Source: Agrobacterium fabrum (GTDB lineage Bacteria > Pseudomonadota > Alphaproteobacteria > Rhizobiales > Rhizobiaceae). From it: a stretch of 19,688 nt of DNA. The position numbers and the translations under genes were made by a program. Numbering within the stretch: position 1 is the stretch's first letter; every line of letters begins with the position of its first letter. Shown here piece after piece: positions 7,806 through 16,431 of this stretch. The stretch is from NCBI GenBank assembly GCA_003241215.1, contig QFOL01000040.1, positions 1 to 19,688 on the forward strand, in the 5' to 3' direction. The notes beneath the pieces are model-generated. The model saw only the letters and a program-made list of their open reading frames with translations. It ran no database searches and was not told the origin of the DNA.

Positions 7806-7822
7806 TTCTCTCGAAGAGAATT
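7804..7822 (+). other. Small inverted repeat overlapping the RTX-type stop codon
   Basis: AATTCTCT (7804-7811) and AGAGAATT (7815-7822) are exact reverse complements around a CGA loop. The left arm begins within the TAA stop codon. It precedes the main terminator by 16 nt and may be a secondary mRNA 3'-end structure. Confidence 0.4.
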
Positions 7823-7838
7823 TCATCTCTTGCCGCTT

Positions 7839-7879
7839 AAAAAATTGTGGCCCGGAAACATCCGGGCCACAATTTTTTT
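7839..7879. terminator. Very strong bidirectional terminator between the RTX-type and MFS genes
   Basis: An uninterrupted 18-bp stem, 7839-7856 with 7861-7878, closes an AACA loop, with A-runs on one side and T7 on the other. It serves the two convergent genes: the T-run ends the RTX-type transcript on the + strand, and the A-run becomes a T-run for the MFS transcript on the - strand. Confidence 0.93.
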
Positions 7880-7927
7880 ACATGTGCGACGGTCGCCAAT
7901 CGTGTCAGCCGCCGCAATCTTCCAGAA

Positions 7928-9205
7928 TCAGGCGGCCTTGACCCGATTGCCCATTTTACGCGCTGCGATGATGACCAGCACCCCGGCAAGCGCCAGGCAG
8001 AAGGCAAGGAAGAACATCGGCGCAATGGTGCTACCAGTCTGATCCTTGATCCAGGGCACCACATTCTGCGCCACGAAGCCACCCAGATTGCCGACGGAAT
8101 TGATCGCGGCGATGCCGGCGGCCGCACCTGCGCCCTTGAGGAAACGGCCGGGCAGGCTCCAGAATACCGGCTGGCCGGCAAAAATGCCCGCGGCGGCGAT
8201 GCAGAGGAAAGCGAACTGCAGGACCGGATCGCTCAGCAATGCCGACATCAACAGGCAAAATGCGCCGATAAAGGCAGGACCGACGATATAAGGCGTGTTG
8301 TTCTTCGCCTTGTCTGCGGCCAGGGGCACGACGAACAGGGCGATGGCCACGATCACCCAGGGGATGATGTTGATGAAGCCGTTAGCGGTATTGGAAACGC
8401 CGAAGCTCTTCACGATGGTCGGAAGCCAGTAGCTGAGACCATAGGCCGCCAGCGGAAAGCCGACATAGCAGAGCGCCATGAACAGGACGCGCGGATTGAT
8501 GAGCGCCTTGAAGCCATCCTCCGCATGCTCTTCCATGCCCTTGTTTTCTTCGGCCAGCCGGTTCTTCAGCCAGTCCTTCTCGTCCTGTGTCAGGAACTTC
8601 GCCTTTTCGGGCGTATCGTCCAGATAGAAGAAGGTGGCGATACCGGCGATGACAGCCGGAATACCCGTGGCGAGGAATACCCATTCCCATCCGGCATAAC
8701 CGAGGAAACCATCGAGATCGAGCAGCATGCCGCCGAGCGGCGCACCGATGGCATTGGCAAGCGCGCTGAAAATCATGAACAGGCCGATCATCCGGCCGCG
8801 ATAATCGCGCGGGAACCAGAGCGTCATCAGGAACAATACGCCCGGAAAGAAACCCGCCTCGCAGAGACCCAGCAGGAAGCGCAGGATGTAAAACATCGTG
8901 GCATTCTGCGTATAGGCAAGCGCGATGGTGACCGCACCCCAGGACACCAGAATGCGGGCGAACCATTTGCTGGCGCCGAAGCGGTTGAGGAACAGATTGC
9001 TCGGCACTTCGAAGATGAAGTAGCCGATGAAGAACAGCGAAGCGCCAAGACCGTAGGCATATTCGCTAAGGCTCAGCGCATCGACCATCTGCAGCTTGGC
9101 ATAGCTGACATTCTGGCGGTCGATATAGGCGATGAGATAGAGAAGGCCAAGAAACGGCATCAGCCGCCAGGTGATCTTCGAGATAAGGGCCTTTTCGGAT
9201 ACCAT
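7928..9205 (-). CDS. MFS transporter, anion:cation symporter family
   Basis: Inner-membrane secondary transporter of 425 residues with about 12 predicted membrane helices. Motifs of the anion:cation symporter branch (phthalate, tartrate, hexuronate and similar organic acids) are visible: YIDRQNVSYAK after helix 1, SLFFIGYFIFEVPSNLFLNR across helices 2-3, RFLLGLCEAGFFPGVLF and LWFPRDYRGRMIGLFM. The usual charged central loop (DDTPEKAKFLTQDEKDWLKN) precedes the second six helices. The start at 9205 (MVSEKALISK) has GGAGGG upstream; the frame stays open 18 codons further, but without the family N-terminus. The substrate is probably a small organic acid, not determinable here. No catabolic genes are adjacent. 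A palindrome at 9286-9298 beside its likely promoter suggests substrate-responsive repression. Confidence 0.88.
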   Translation of the reverse strand: MVSEKALISKITWRLMPFLGLLYLIAYIDRQNVSYAKLQMVDALSLSEYAYGLGASLFFIGYFIFEVPSNLFLNRFGASKWFARILVSWGAVTIALAYTQNATMFYILRFLLGLCEAGFFPGVLFLMTLWFPRDYRGRMIGLFMIFSALANAIGAPLGGMLLDLDGFLGYAGWEWVFLATGIPAVIAGIATFFYLDDTPEKAKFLTQDEKDWLKNRLAEENKGMEEHAEDGFKALINPRVLFMALCYVGFPLAAYGLSYWLPTIVKSFGVSNTANGFINIIPWVIVAIALFVVPLAADKAKNNTPYIVGPAFIGAFCLLMSALLSDPVLQFAFLCIAAAGIFAGQPVFWSLPGRFLKGAGAAAGIAAINSVGNLGGFVAQNVVPWIKDQTGSTIAPMFFLAFCLALAGVLVIIAARKMGNRVKAA

Positions 9206-9258
9206 ATGCTTTCCCTCCCTTCGATTTCTCGTCGAAATGCAAATGATAAGGGGACCCA

Positions 9259-9287
9259 TCTATATGTGCAGCGCAAAATACGCAAGT
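9259..9287 (-). promoter_or_regulatory. Candidate promoter of the MFS gene
   Basis: Read on the - strand, ACTTGC (9287-9282) and TATAGA (9264-9259) are separated by 17 nt, placing a start near 9252 and a leader of about 47 nt. The -35 match is poor, the -10 fair. Confidence 0.35.
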
Positions 9288-9298
9288 TGCATTGCAAC
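9286..9298. promoter_or_regulatory. Palindromic operator candidate in front of the MFS gene
   Basis: GTTGCATTGCAAC is a perfect 6-1-6 inverted repeat. It abuts the upstream edge of the candidate MFS -35 box, a position where a LacI/GntR-type or similar dimer could regulate. No regulator gene is adjacent. Confidence 0.45.
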
Positions 9299-9406
9299 AT
9301 AACCATTGGGGAACCCCGCAAGAGAAGCCTGTTACGGACCTTCAGTAATGATGCAGTGCACATGGAAAATGCCGAGCCGTCGCATTCGGTGCCATACGCA
9401 TTCATG

Positions 9407-9435
9407 TTGCCGTAAAACCGGCGATCTGCTATGAA
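9407..9435 (+). promoter_or_regulatory. Sigma70-like promoter of leuC
   Basis: TTGCCG (9407-9412) and TATGAA (9430-9435) are exactly 17 nt apart, and TGC directly precedes the -10, giving an extended -10 look. The predicted transcription start is near 9442, leaving an untranslated leader of about 190 nt before leuC. Confidence 0.55.
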
Positions 9436-9442
9436 GGCTGCC

Positions 9443-9565
9443 ATGGGATCTAAATTCGGATGTCTCGCGCAGAATGTTTATGTGCTGCAGGACCATAAGC
9501 GTCTGCCGGCACGGTTCTTTGCGCGCGTTTCCGGGGCGCTCACCAGCCGACTTAGGCTCGCCTGA
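9443..9565 (+). other. Possible short (40-codon) leader ORF upstream of leuC
   Basis: An ATG at 9443 lies at or next to the predicted leuC transcription start and opens a 40-codon frame ending in TGA at 9563-9565. It has no ribosome binding site and would have to be read as a leaderless message. Six leucines occur, three of them among the last eight codons. A perfect hairpin, GACAGC-ACCC-GCTGTC (9564-9579), overlaps the stop. This could be a leucine-sensing leader peptide or a chance frame; I favour caution. Confidence 0.2.
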
Positions 9566-9630
9566 CAGCACCCGCTGTCCACCGCCTTTCTGAACCCTGA
9601 TTACCCTTTTCCATGACAAGGCATAGAGCC

Positions 9631-11040
9631 ATGAGCGCACCCCGCACTTTGTATGACAAAATATGGGACGACCACGTCGTCAATCGTGACCCGGACGGAA
9701 CCTGTCTTCTCTACATAGACCGTCACCTCGTGCATGAGGTGACGAGCCCGCAGGCCTTCGAAGGTCTGCGCATGGCCGGTCGCCCCGTGCATTCGCCGGC
9801 CCGTACGCTGGCTGTCGTCGACCATAACGTTCCGACTACGGCCGACCGGCTGGAAGGCATCAAGAACGAGGAAAGCCGCATCCAGGTGGAAGCGCTTGCG
9901 CAGAACGCCAGGGATTTCGGCGTCGAATATTATTCCGAGCGCGACAAGCGCCAGGGCATCGTCCATATCGTCGGCCCTGAACAGGGTTTTACCCTGCCGG
10001 GCATGACGATCGTCTGCGGCGACAGCCACACCTCGACCCACGGCGCCTTCGGCGCGCTGGCGCATGGCATCGGCACCTCGGAAGTGGAACATGTTCTGGC
10101 CACCCAGACGCTGATCCAGAAAAAGGCCAAGAACATGCTGGTGCGTGTCGATGGCAAGATTCCTGATGGCGTCACCGCCAAGGACATCATCCTCGCCATT
10201 ATCGGCGAGATCGGTACGGCCGGCGGCACCGGCCATGTGATCGAATTTGCCGGTGAGGCGATCCGTTCGCTCTCCATGGAAGGCCGTATGACGGTCTGCA
10301 ACATGACTATCGAGGGCGGCGCCCGCGCCGGTCTGATCGCGCCGGATGAGACGACCTTCGAATACATCAAGGACAAGCCGCGCTCGCCGAAGGGCGAAAC
10401 GCTGGAACAGGCGATCGCCTACTGGAAAACGCTGAAATCCGACGAAGGCGCCCATTATGACAAGGTGGTCATTCTGGATGCGGCCAATCTGCCGCCCATC
10501 GTCTCCTGGGGTTCGTCTCCGGAAGACGTGACCTCCGTTGAAGGCATTGTTCCCAATCCCGATGATATCGAGGAAGAAAACAAGCGCGCTTCCAAGTGGC
10601 GCGCGCTTGAGTATATGGGCCTGAAGCCCGGCACGCGTATCACCGATATCGCCATCGACCGTGTCTTCATCGGCTCCTGCACCAATGGCCGCATCGAGGA
10701 TTTGCGCGCGGCGGCGAAAATCGTTGACGGCCGCAAGGTGGCCCCCACCGTTTCGGCCATGATCGTGCCCGGCTCCGGTCTCGTGAAGGAACAGGCGGAA
10801 AAGGAAGGTCTGGACAAGATTTTCCTCGAAGCCGGTTTCGAATGGCGTGAGCCAGGCTGCTCCATGTGTCTTGCCATGAATGACGACCGCCTGAAGCCCG
10901 GCGAACGCTGCGCCTCCACCTCGAACCGCAATTTCGAGGGCCGCCAGGGCTATAAGAGCCGCACCCACCTCGTCTCCCCCGCCATGGCGGCAGCGGCGGC
11001 GATCGCCGGTCATTTCGTTGACGTGCGCGAGTGGCAATAA
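9631..11040 (+). CDS. leuC: 3-isopropylmalate dehydratase large subunit
   Basis: With LeuD it isomerises 2-isopropylmalate to 3-isopropylmalate in leucine synthesis; an aconitase-family [4Fe-4S] enzyme. The 469 residues from [17 protein letters not shown] match the family length. Diagnostic stretches are [20 protein letters not shown] (about 129-148), [16 protein letters not shown], and the cluster ligands Cys350 in IGSCTNGR and Cys410/Cys413 in PGCSMC. An in-frame ATG lies 18 nt further upstream, but the start at 9631 gives the usual rhizobial N-terminus and has AAGG upstream. leuD is not adjacent: a terminator and a convergent protease gene follow, so the two subunits are encoded apart, as in other rhizobia. 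Expression probably starts from 9407-9435 with a long leader. Confidence 0.97.
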   Translation: MSAPRTLYDKIWDDHVVNRDPDGTCLLYIDRHLVHEVTSPQAFEGLRMAGRPVHSPARTLAVVDHNVPTTADRLEGIKNEESRIQVEALAQNARDFGVEYYSERDKRQGIVHIVGPEQGFTLPGMTIVCGDSHTSTHGAFGALAHGIGTSEVEHVLATQTLIQKKAKNMLVRVDGKIPDGVTAKDIILAIIGEIGTAGGTGHVIEFAGEAIRSLSMEGRMTVCNMTIEGGARAGLIAPDETTFEYIKDKPRSPKGETLEQAIAYWKTLKSDEGAHYDKVVILDAANLPPIVSWGSSPEDVTSVEGIVPNPDDIEEENKRASKWRALEYMGLKPGTRITDIAIDRVFIGSCTNGRIEDLRAAAKIVDGRKVAPTVSAMIVPGSGLVKEQAEKEGLDKIFLEAGFEWREPGCSMCLAMNDDRLKPGERCASTSNRNFEGRQGYKSRTHLVSPAMAAAAAIAGHFVDVREWQ

Positions 11041-11061
11041 TCATCGCAGATAGCTGATGAC

Positions 11062-11091
11062 AAAAACCCCGGAGTGATCCGGGGTTTTTCT
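11062..11091. terminator. Bidirectional terminator between leuC and the M48 protease gene
   Basis: A 12-bp perfect stem, 11062-11073 with 11078-11089, closes a GTGA loop; A5 on the left and T5 on the right make it work for either strand. It lies 22 nt after leuC and 10 nt after the convergent protease stop. Confidence 0.9.
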
Positions 11092-11098
11092 TTGAGGT

Positions 11099-12625
11099 CT
11101 ATTCCGAAATGATCTTCACCCGCTGCCCGGGCTGAATGGTGGCCGTGGCGCTCATGGCATTGATCATGCGGAACATGTCGAGCTTCCGGTCGGTTCCCAT
11201 CATCCGTGCCGCCATCGTCGCCACGGTTTCACCGGGCTTCACCGTCACCACCCGCACCCTTAGCGGCTTCAGCGAGGTGATCTCCTGCGGCGTCATCTTG
11301 CGGAAGCTGGTGCGCAAAATATTGGCGATAGAATCGAGTTGCGTATTGCCCTTCGGCACGGCGGTCAGGAAACGGAATATCTGCTGCCCGACACGGATGA
11401 CGGTCACGTCGAAATCCCATTTATCCGCACTCGCCCGGGCTGTCGCGGCCTCCAGACCGTTAATCTGGATTTCCTTGACGGTTTCCGGCAGCAGACCGGC
11501 AACCCAGCCGCTGGTCAGGTAATTGGCAAGGCTGGTCTGTTTCGGATCCGCAACGCCATCGAAACGGATCGCCGTATCGCCCGGTCCCGTCGCCAGAACG
11601 GCCTCGACCTTGTTGTCGATGACAAAACCTTCCGGCACATCGAAGCGTATGCCGAGCGTTCCGTGCAGAAATGTCTGGCCGCGGACATAACCTTCCTGCG
11701 GGCTGTCGCCATAAAGCAGGCCATCTATGCCATCCAGAAACCAGTCGCGACCACGATCCCCGACCTGGCCGTCCTGGCCGAAGGCGCGGGCATGACGGCG
11801 CGCAAGCTCGATGCGTTGCGGCGTATTGGGATGGCTGGAAAGGAAGTCGAGGCTCTGGTCGTTTTCGGGATCGGCAGAGGAGAAGCGCGCATAGGCCGCC
11901 ATGGAATCCAGAAAACGCGGGGAGGCGAAGGGGTCGTAACCGGCCTCGCCCAGCATGCGCACGCCGATCACATCCGCCTGCAATTCCTGCTGGCGCGAAA
12001 AGGCCGCGAGCCGCAGCTTGCCGCGCGCAAGCGCCTGCTTGCCGGCAAGATCGCTCGACAGCACTTCGGCAACCACGCGGCTCGCAATCACCTCCGCCTC
12101 TTCGCGGCGCTGGCGTTCGATACCGTGGTTTGCCGTGACATGGCCCATCTCATGCGAAAGCACGGCGGCCACTTCCGAAGCATCGTTGGCAAGTGCCAGA
12201 AGCCCGCGCGTCACGTAAAGATAACCGCCCGGCAGGGCAAAGGCGTTGATGGCAGGCGAGTTCAGGATCGTGATTCGATAGGATTGCTGCGGATTTTCCG
12301 AAACCGCCGTCAGCGCGCCGGTAATACGGGCGACAAGCCGCTCCGTCTTGGCGTCGCGATATTCCCCGCCATAGCTCGCCACGATGCGCGGATGTTCGCG
12401 CGCACCCATCTGGGCGCGGGGATCGTTCTTCTGCACCTCTTCCACGGTCTGCGGATTATCCGAAGGACGCAGGGTGGACTGGTAGGCCGGACTGAAAAGA
12501 GACTGGCAGGACGACAGAAAAACGGCCGACGCCGTCAGCACCGAACAGGCTGCAGCCATCCTGCCCGAACGGCGAAGGCCTGAACGGGAGAAGAGCCTCC
12601 ACTGTGCAGTCATGCTATTTCTCAT
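11099..12625 (-). CDS. M48-family zinc metalloprotease lipoprotein with C-terminal LysM-like domain
   Basis: Probable periplasmic, membrane-anchored protease for envelope quality control, related to BepA/LoiP-type M48 enzymes. Of 508 residues, the N-terminus is a basic stretch and hydrophobic segment ending in the lipobox LSSC (Cys40), so it should be lipidated. The zinc site HEMGH lies at 158-162, with the third ligand probably Glu214 in RQQELQADVIG, a typical M48 pattern. After the catalytic domain comes a region of unknown fold. The final 55 or so residues (VRVVTVKPGETVATMAARMM to the terminal QPGQRVKIISE) resemble a LysM peptidoglycan-binding repeat. A second ATG four codons in (12613) is an alternative start; neither has a strong ribosome binding site. 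It is convergent with leuC and about 240 bp downstream of thiQ, so its own promoter is likely. Confidence 0.88.
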   Translation of the reverse strand: MRNSMTAQWRLFSRSGLRRSGRMAAACSVLTASAVFLSSCQSLFSPAYQSTLRPSDNPQTVEEVQKNDPRAQMGAREHPRIVASYGGEYRDAKTERLVARITGALTAVSENPQQSYRITILNSPAINAFALPGGYLYVTRGLLALANDASEVAAVLSHEMGHVTANHGIERQRREEAEVIASRVVAEVLSSDLAGKQALARGKLRLAAFSRQQELQADVIGVRMLGEAGYDPFASPRFLDSMAAYARFSSADPENDQSLDFLSSHPNTPQRIELARRHARAFGQDGQVGDRGRDWFLDGIDGLLYGDSPQEGYVRGQTFLHGTLGIRFDVPEGFVIDNKVEAVLATGPGDTAIRFDGVADPKQTSLANYLTSGWVAGLLPETVKEIQINGLEAATARASADKWDFDVTVIRVGQQIFRFLTAVPKGNTQLDSIANILRTSFRKMTPQEITSLKPLRVRVVTVKPGETVATMAARMMGTDRKLDMFRMINAMSATATIQPGQRVKIISE

Positions 12626-12866
12626 TCTCTGTGCCTGCCCCTAACGTTCCTGATCATCCGTTAATTGCAGACCAGAATAACAGATTCGCCCCAACGGACG
12701 ATGAATGCCAAAACGGTAAAAACGATCCATCAAGTCCGGAATATTCCTGAAGAACGCAATAATTCCCATCTTTTCTCGGGCAACAACTTGAAACTGGCAA
12801 GTGCAAATTAGCGCCATTGAAGTCATCTAAAGCGATTGCCAGCGGCACGCGTCGAAAATAAGGCGA
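12626..12866. other. Intergenic region between thiQ and the M48 protease gene
   Basis: 241 bp, lower in GC than its neighbours. A short GGC-loop-GCC hairpin followed by TTATTTT on the - strand, overlapping the thiQ stop, could be a weak terminator. A frame of about 60 codons on the - strand shows no family resemblance and I do not call it. The protease promoter should lie here but I cannot place it. Confidence 0.35.
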
Positions 12867-13583
12867 TCAGCCGTTCAGAAAACTGTCGATGGCCTTCACA
12901 TTTTGTGTGGCGAAGAAATCTGCGGTCGCGCCCGCATAGACAACACGGCCGCGATCAAGAAAAACCACCCGCTGCGCCAGCTTTTTTATGTCGTCCGGAT
13001 GGTGCGAGACAATAATCACGGTGTTTTTTGTTTCCACGTGCAAGTCGAGAAGCAGCGACGTCATGCCCGCCCTGAGACCCGGGTCAAGTGCCGCAAAAGG
13101 CTCATCGAGCAGCATGACCGGTTTTTTCCTGACCAGCGCACGCGCAAGCGCCGCCCTTTGCCTTTCACCGCCGGAAAGCGTACCCGGCAGGCGCTTGCCG
13201 AAACCATCGAGACCGACGCGCGTGAGCGCCACATCGATCCTCTGCCTGTCTGGCGCCTGCAGTTTAAGCCCGGGGCTGACGCCGAGCGCGACATTGGTGA
13301 AAATATCGAGATGGGCGAAAAGATTATTGTCCTGAAAGATCGATGAGACCGGTCTTTCGGAAGGATCGAGCGCCGTCATGTCCTGCCCGCCGATCATCAC
13401 ACGCCCTGAATCAGGTAGTTCGAAACCGGCAACGAGATTGAGGAGCGTCGACTTGCCCGAACCGGATGCGCCGACGACGGCGGTGATCCGGCCCTGCGGG
13501 AAGGCGCAGTCAAATTCGAAATCCTGCGCCCCGAGCCGCAGCCTCACCCTGTCCATCTCAACGGCAAAATCATCGCCCGTCAT
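12867..13583 (-). CDS. thiQ: Thiamine ABC transporter ATP-binding protein
   Basis: ATPase subunit that powers thiamine/TPP import together with ThiB and ThiP, on the cytoplasmic face of the inner membrane. Of 238 residues, Walker [10 protein letters not shown] lies at 38-46, Q-loop Gln84 in [10 protein letters not shown], signature LSGGE at 136-140, Walker B VMLLDEP at 156-162 and H-loop His194. The short length without a regulatory C-terminal domain fits ThiQ. The start is the ATG at 13583, which overlaps the thiP TGA in an ATGA arrangement and has AAGGGCG upstream. The longer upstream frame runs into thiP and is rejected. It is the last gene of the thiBPQ operon, with assignment resting on both sequence and the TPP riboswitch ahead of thiB. 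Confidence 0.94.
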   Translation of the reverse strand: MTGDDFAVEMDRVRLRLGAQDFEFDCAFPQGRITAVVGASGSGKSTLLNLVAGFELPDSGRVMIGGQDMTALDPSERPVSSIFQDNNLFAHLDIFTNVALGVSPGLKLQAPDRQRIDVALTRVGLDGFGKRLPGTLSGGERQRAALARALVRKKPVMLLDEPFAALDPGLRAGMTSLLLDLHVETKNTVIIVSHHPDDIKKLAQRVVFLDRGRVVYAGATADFFATQNVKAIDSFLNG

Positions 13584-15205
13584 ATACTCGCCCTTGCTGA
13601 TTGAGATTGCCGTGAAACGCCGCCCGCGGCGAGCAGCAGGCAAATGACACCAAGGATGAATGCATAGCCGGCAGCATCATTGGTGCGGTAGCTGCCCATA
13701 TTGCTATAAACCAGCCATGGCAAGGTCACGAAATTTTCCGAGCCGAACAGGGCGACCGCCCCAAGATCGCCAAGCGACAGCGCCATGGCGAAGGAGAATG
13801 CCATAAGCAGCGGCCGCCACAGAACCGGCAGATCGGCGAAGCGTAACCGCGTGAGACCCTGAAGCCCGAGACTGGCGGAGAGCTGGCCAGTGCGCAGGAA
13901 ATGGCTGGTAAAGGCCGGCTCCAGCACCCGCATGGCAAGCGGCAGGGCCATCAGCATGTTGATGAGCGCAACAAGCACCGGGGCATAGACGCTGACATCC
14001 CCGAAGGGCCGCAGCAACAGGAACCACCCGCTTCCCAGCACGACGGGCGGCACCAAAAGCACCAGCGAAGACCCCGCTCCCAGCATGGCGGAAAGCGAGC
14101 GCAACGGCCACGTCGCCTGCCGTTTGGAACGCACCGCCTGGCGCGCGCCGATAATCGCCATGCAGCACAGCACCACCAAGGCGGCGGAGAGCACGGCGAT
14201 TGCAAGACTGGTCGCCATTGCCCGCAGGAAGACCGGCGCAGCGAGCAGGCGCGGCAGATCGGCCCTCAGGCCCGAGACAGCTATAGCGACAAGCGGCAGG
14301 CCGACAAGCAGAACCGCAAAGAGGATTGCCGTCCCGTCCCAAAGGCGCGCGCTGGCGGTCTTGCCATCGAAACGACTGATGGGACGACCAAGCGAGGAGA
14401 TTTCCGCTTCCGGCGATGGCAAAAAGGCCAGCAGGCCAAGCAGAACTGCGGTGAGAACGATCTGCAAGACCGAAAGCGCAATCGCCCGCTGCGGATCGAA
14501 ATCGAACCGCAGCGCCTGATAGATCGCTACCTCCAGCGTCGTCGCCGCCGGCCCGCCGCCCAACAGAAGCACCAGCGTGAAGCTGGTGGCGCAGAGCATG
14601 AAGATGAGCCCGGCGATGCCCGGAACGAGCTTCGATACCGCAGGCCATTCGACGAAACGGAAAACCGACACCTGCCCCATGCCGAGGCTTGCCGCCATGC
14701 GCCAGTATTCACCGGGAATGCGCTCCAGCCCGGCCAGCATCAGCCGTACCGCCAGCGGCAGATTGAAAAACACGTGGGCGACAAGAATGCCGGAAAGGCC
14801 GTAAATGCTGAAAGGCTCATCGGCGCCAATAAAAACGAGGGCCGTATTCAGGACGCCCTGCCTACCCCAGATGGCGATAATGCCGAAGGCGCCGACAATC
14901 ACCGGCAGCCCCATCGGCACCGCCATCAGCCTGATGATCCAGATCCTTCCTGGAAAGTCTTTGCGGCGGGAAAGCGCCAATGCCACCGGCAGGCCGAGAA
15001 CAATGGAAAGAACCGTGGAAAGCATTGCCTGATAGAGCGTGAACCGCAGGATGCGCAGCGTATAAGCGTCGCTGATTCCGGTAACGGACGCGCCGGAATC
15101 AAAGGAGAGCAGAGCCGCGACGGCGAGCGCCATGAACAGGAAAACGGCGGCGAAGGCCACCATCCCGAAAATGATCGACCGCCTGTAGTCGCGACGCAGC
15201 ATCAT
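13580..15205 (-). CDS. thiP: Thiamine ABC transporter permease
   Basis: Membrane subunit of the thiamine/TPP importer. Its 541 residues form a fused double permease with about 12 membrane helices, close to the usual ThiP length. Each half carries a cytoplasmic EAA-type loop for docking Thi[21 protein letters not shown] at about 165-184, and the [20 protein letters not shown] segment at about 437-456. It lies 19 nt after thiB and overlaps thiQ by 4 nt, so all three are translated from one message. Two adjacent ATG codons (15205, 15202) are possible starts. The gene is high in GC like its neighbours, with no sign of disruption. Confidence 0.94.
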   Translation of the reverse strand: MMLRRDYRRSIIFGMVAFAAVFLFMALAVAALLSFDSGASVTGISDAYTLRILRFTLYQAMLSTVLSIVLGLPVALALSRRKDFPGRIWIIRLMAVPMGLPVIVGAFGIIAIWGRQGVLNTALVFIGADEPFSIYGLSGILVAHVFFNLPLAVRLMLAGLERIPGEYWRMAASLGMGQVSVFRFVEWPAVSKLVPGIAGLIFMLCATSFTLVLLLGGGPAATTLEVAIYQALRFDFDPQRAIALSVLQIVLTAVLLGLLAFLPSPEAEISSLGRPISRFDGKTASARLWDGTAILFAVLLVGLPLVAIAVSGLRADLPRLLAAPVFLRAMATSLAIAVLSAALVVLCCMAIIGARQAVRSKRQATWPLRSLSAMLGAGSSLVLLVPPVVLGSGWFLLLRPFGDVSVYAPVLVALINMLMALPLAMRVLEPAFTSHFLRTGQLSASLGLQGLTRLRFADLPVLWRPLLMAFSFAMALSLGDLGAVALFGSENFVTLPWLVYSNMGSYRTNDAAGYAFILGVICLLLAAGGVSRQSQSARASI

Positions 15206-15224
15206 GCCTGGGCGCGCCTCTTCG

Positions 15225-16238
15225 TCAGTTCATGCTCATGGCCGCAAGCCACTCGTCGATCCACGCCTTGCGGTTCTTCGCCACCTCTTCCGGGTCCATC
15301 AGAAAGGTCTTCTGCGGCACGACTAGCTTCGAAAATGCCTCGGGCAACGGCTTGGAAGTCGCTGCAACTGGCATCATCCAGTTATTTTCCGGAATGGCGT
15401 CCTGAAAACCCGACGTCAGCGTGAAAGCAAGGAACTGCTTTGCCAGCTCCTTGTGCGGCGCGTTCTTGAGGAGGCCTGATACTTCGATCTGGATGTAGTG
15501 CCCTTCGGAAAACGCGGCCGCCTGATAGCGGTCAGTCTTTTCCGCGACCATGTGATAGGCCGGCGAGGTGGTGTAGGAGAGCACCATCGGCACCTCACCC
15601 TTGGTGAAAAGCCCGTAGGATTCCGACCAGCCCGGCGTAACGGTCAGAATGCGCTTCCTGAGCTTCGCCCAGGCCTCCGGCGCCTTGTCGCCATAAACAG
15701 ACTTCACCCACAAGAGCAGGCCCAGCCCGGGCGTGGACGTGCGAGGGTCCTGAATGGCGATCTTCTGCGAGGGATCGCCTTCCACGAGGTCCTTAAGGCT
15801 CGCCGGCGGATTTTTCACCGTCTGCGTATCATAGATGACGGCGAAATGGCCGTAATCATAGGGCACGAAAACATCATCCTTGTAACCGCCCGGCACCTTG
15901 GCAGCCGATGCGTCGATACCGTTGACATCGAAAAGACCGGTCTGTTTCGCTTCCGCGACAAGATTGGTGTCGAGACCGACCACCACATCCGCCCTGGACC
16001 CCGCCCCTTCAAGCTTCAGGCGATTGAGCAACGCCACGCCATCCGCGACACCCACAAAATTGACCGTGCAGCCGCAGACCTTTTCGAAAGCCTCCTTCAC
16101 CTTGGGACCCGGCCCCCATTCGGAGACGAAGCTTTCATAGGTGTAGACGGTCAGTTCTTGCCTGTCCTGCGCGGCGGCAAGACCGGGCATAAACAGCGAA
16201 GCGACAACCAGGGAATTCAGAAAAAAACGACGGCGCAC
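15225..16238 (-). CDS. thiB: Periplasmic thiamine-binding protein
   Basis: Captures thiamine, TMP or TPP in the periplasm and delivers it to ThiPQ. The preferred start is the GTG at 16238, giving 337 residues: GAGGAG lies six bases upstream, and the product begins with a basic region, a hydrophobic core and GLAAAQD, a good signal peptide cleaved after about residue 23. The longer frame would start inside the TPP riboswitch and is rejected. The mature protein opens with [20 protein letters not shown], typical of ThiB/TbpA, followed by [20 protein letters not shown] and later [13 protein letters not shown]. Directly upstream, with a leader of about 50 nt, is the TPP aptamer, so production should fall when TPP is plentiful. 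Confidence 0.95.
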   Translation of the reverse strand: MRRRFFLNSLVVASLFMPGLAAAQDRQELTVYTYESFVSEWGPGPKVKEAFEKVCGCTVNFVGVADGVALLNRLKLEGAGSRADVVVGLDTNLVAEAKQTGLFDVNGIDASAAKVPGGYKDDVFVPYDYGHFAVIYDTQTVKNPPASLKDLVEGDPSQKIAIQDPRTSTPGLGLLLWVKSVYGDKAPEAWAKLRKRILTVTPGWSESYGLFTKGEVPMVLSYTTSPAYHMVAEKTDRYQAAAFSEGHYIQIEVSGLLKNAPHKELAKQFLAFTLTSGFQDAIPENNWMMPVAATSKPLPEAFSKLVVPQKTFLMDPEEVAKNRKAWIDEWLAAMSMN

Positions 16239-16288
16239 GGGTATCTCCTCACAACAAAAAGGGAAATAGCCGCCTGTCCGAAAGCCGT

Positions 16289-16380
16289 CTAATCCCTCCG
16301 CCGGTATGAACCGGATCAGGTTCTTCGGGTTGGCAAGCCTCTCAGCCTTTTGCACGAAAGCACAAAAGACACCCCGTTAG
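16289..16380 (-). promoter_or_regulatory. TPP riboswitch (THI element) controlling thiBPQ
   Basis: Read on the - strand, all conserved aptamer blocks are present in order: GGGGUG, an extended hairpin closed by CUUUU/AAAAG, CUGAGA, ACCCGAAGAACCUGAUC, then GUUCAUACCGGCGGAGGGA. CUAA at the 5' end and UUAG at the 3' end close P1. It sits 50 nt ahead of the thiB GTG. TPP binding is expected to turn expression off. There is no clean hairpin plus T-run after it, so control of ribosome access is more likely than termination. Confidence 0.97.
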
Positions 16381-16391
16381 ATCATGATGAT

Positions 16392-16420
16392 GGTGTAGTC
16401 CCGTCGTCTCTGCTTGGCAA
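16392..16420 (-). promoter_or_regulatory. Candidate promoter of the thiBPQ operon
   Basis: On the - strand TTGCCA (16420-16415) is 17 nt from TACACC (16397-16392). This would start transcription near 16385, just before the aptamer. The -35 is good and the -10 weak, but the position is right. Confidence 0.45.
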
Positions 16421-16431
16421 GATGGCCGGGA

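Larger units (their letters stand above)
9206..9630. other. Divergent regulatory region between the MFS gene and leuC
   Basis: 425 bp without a confident gene. From left to right it holds the MFS ribosome binding site, the candidate MFS promoter and palindrome (9259-9298), the leuC promoter (9407-9435), a possible leader ORF (9443-9565) and a hairpin (9564-9579). AAGG at 9618-9621 may serve as the leuC ribosome binding site. Confidence 0.5.

Noticed and set aside
7847..9415. Long + strand frame of 522 codons opposite the MFS gene
   Set aside because: It is an antisense shadow of a GC-rich gene; the protein is low-complexity, rich in Arg, His, Gln and Glu with no domain, while the - strand encodes a clear 12-helix transporter.
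9601..11037. 478-codon - strand frame opposite leuC
   Set aside because: leuC on the + strand is unmistakable with all cluster cysteines; the antisense frame is a codon-bias shadow.
12641..12826. 61-codon - strand frame between thiQ and the M48 gene
   Set aside because: No ribosome binding site, no recognisable motif, and located where the protease promoter should be.
13901..15424. Long + strand frame opposite thiP
   Set aside because: Composition is dominated by Arg, Gln, His and Gly with no motif. The - strand has thiP with two permease halves and operon overlaps.
16239..16355. Longer N-terminus for ThiB starting inside the TPP aptamer
   Set aside because: The extra 39 residues are encoded by the conserved aptamer itself, and a good ribosome site plus signal peptide begin at the GTG at 16238.
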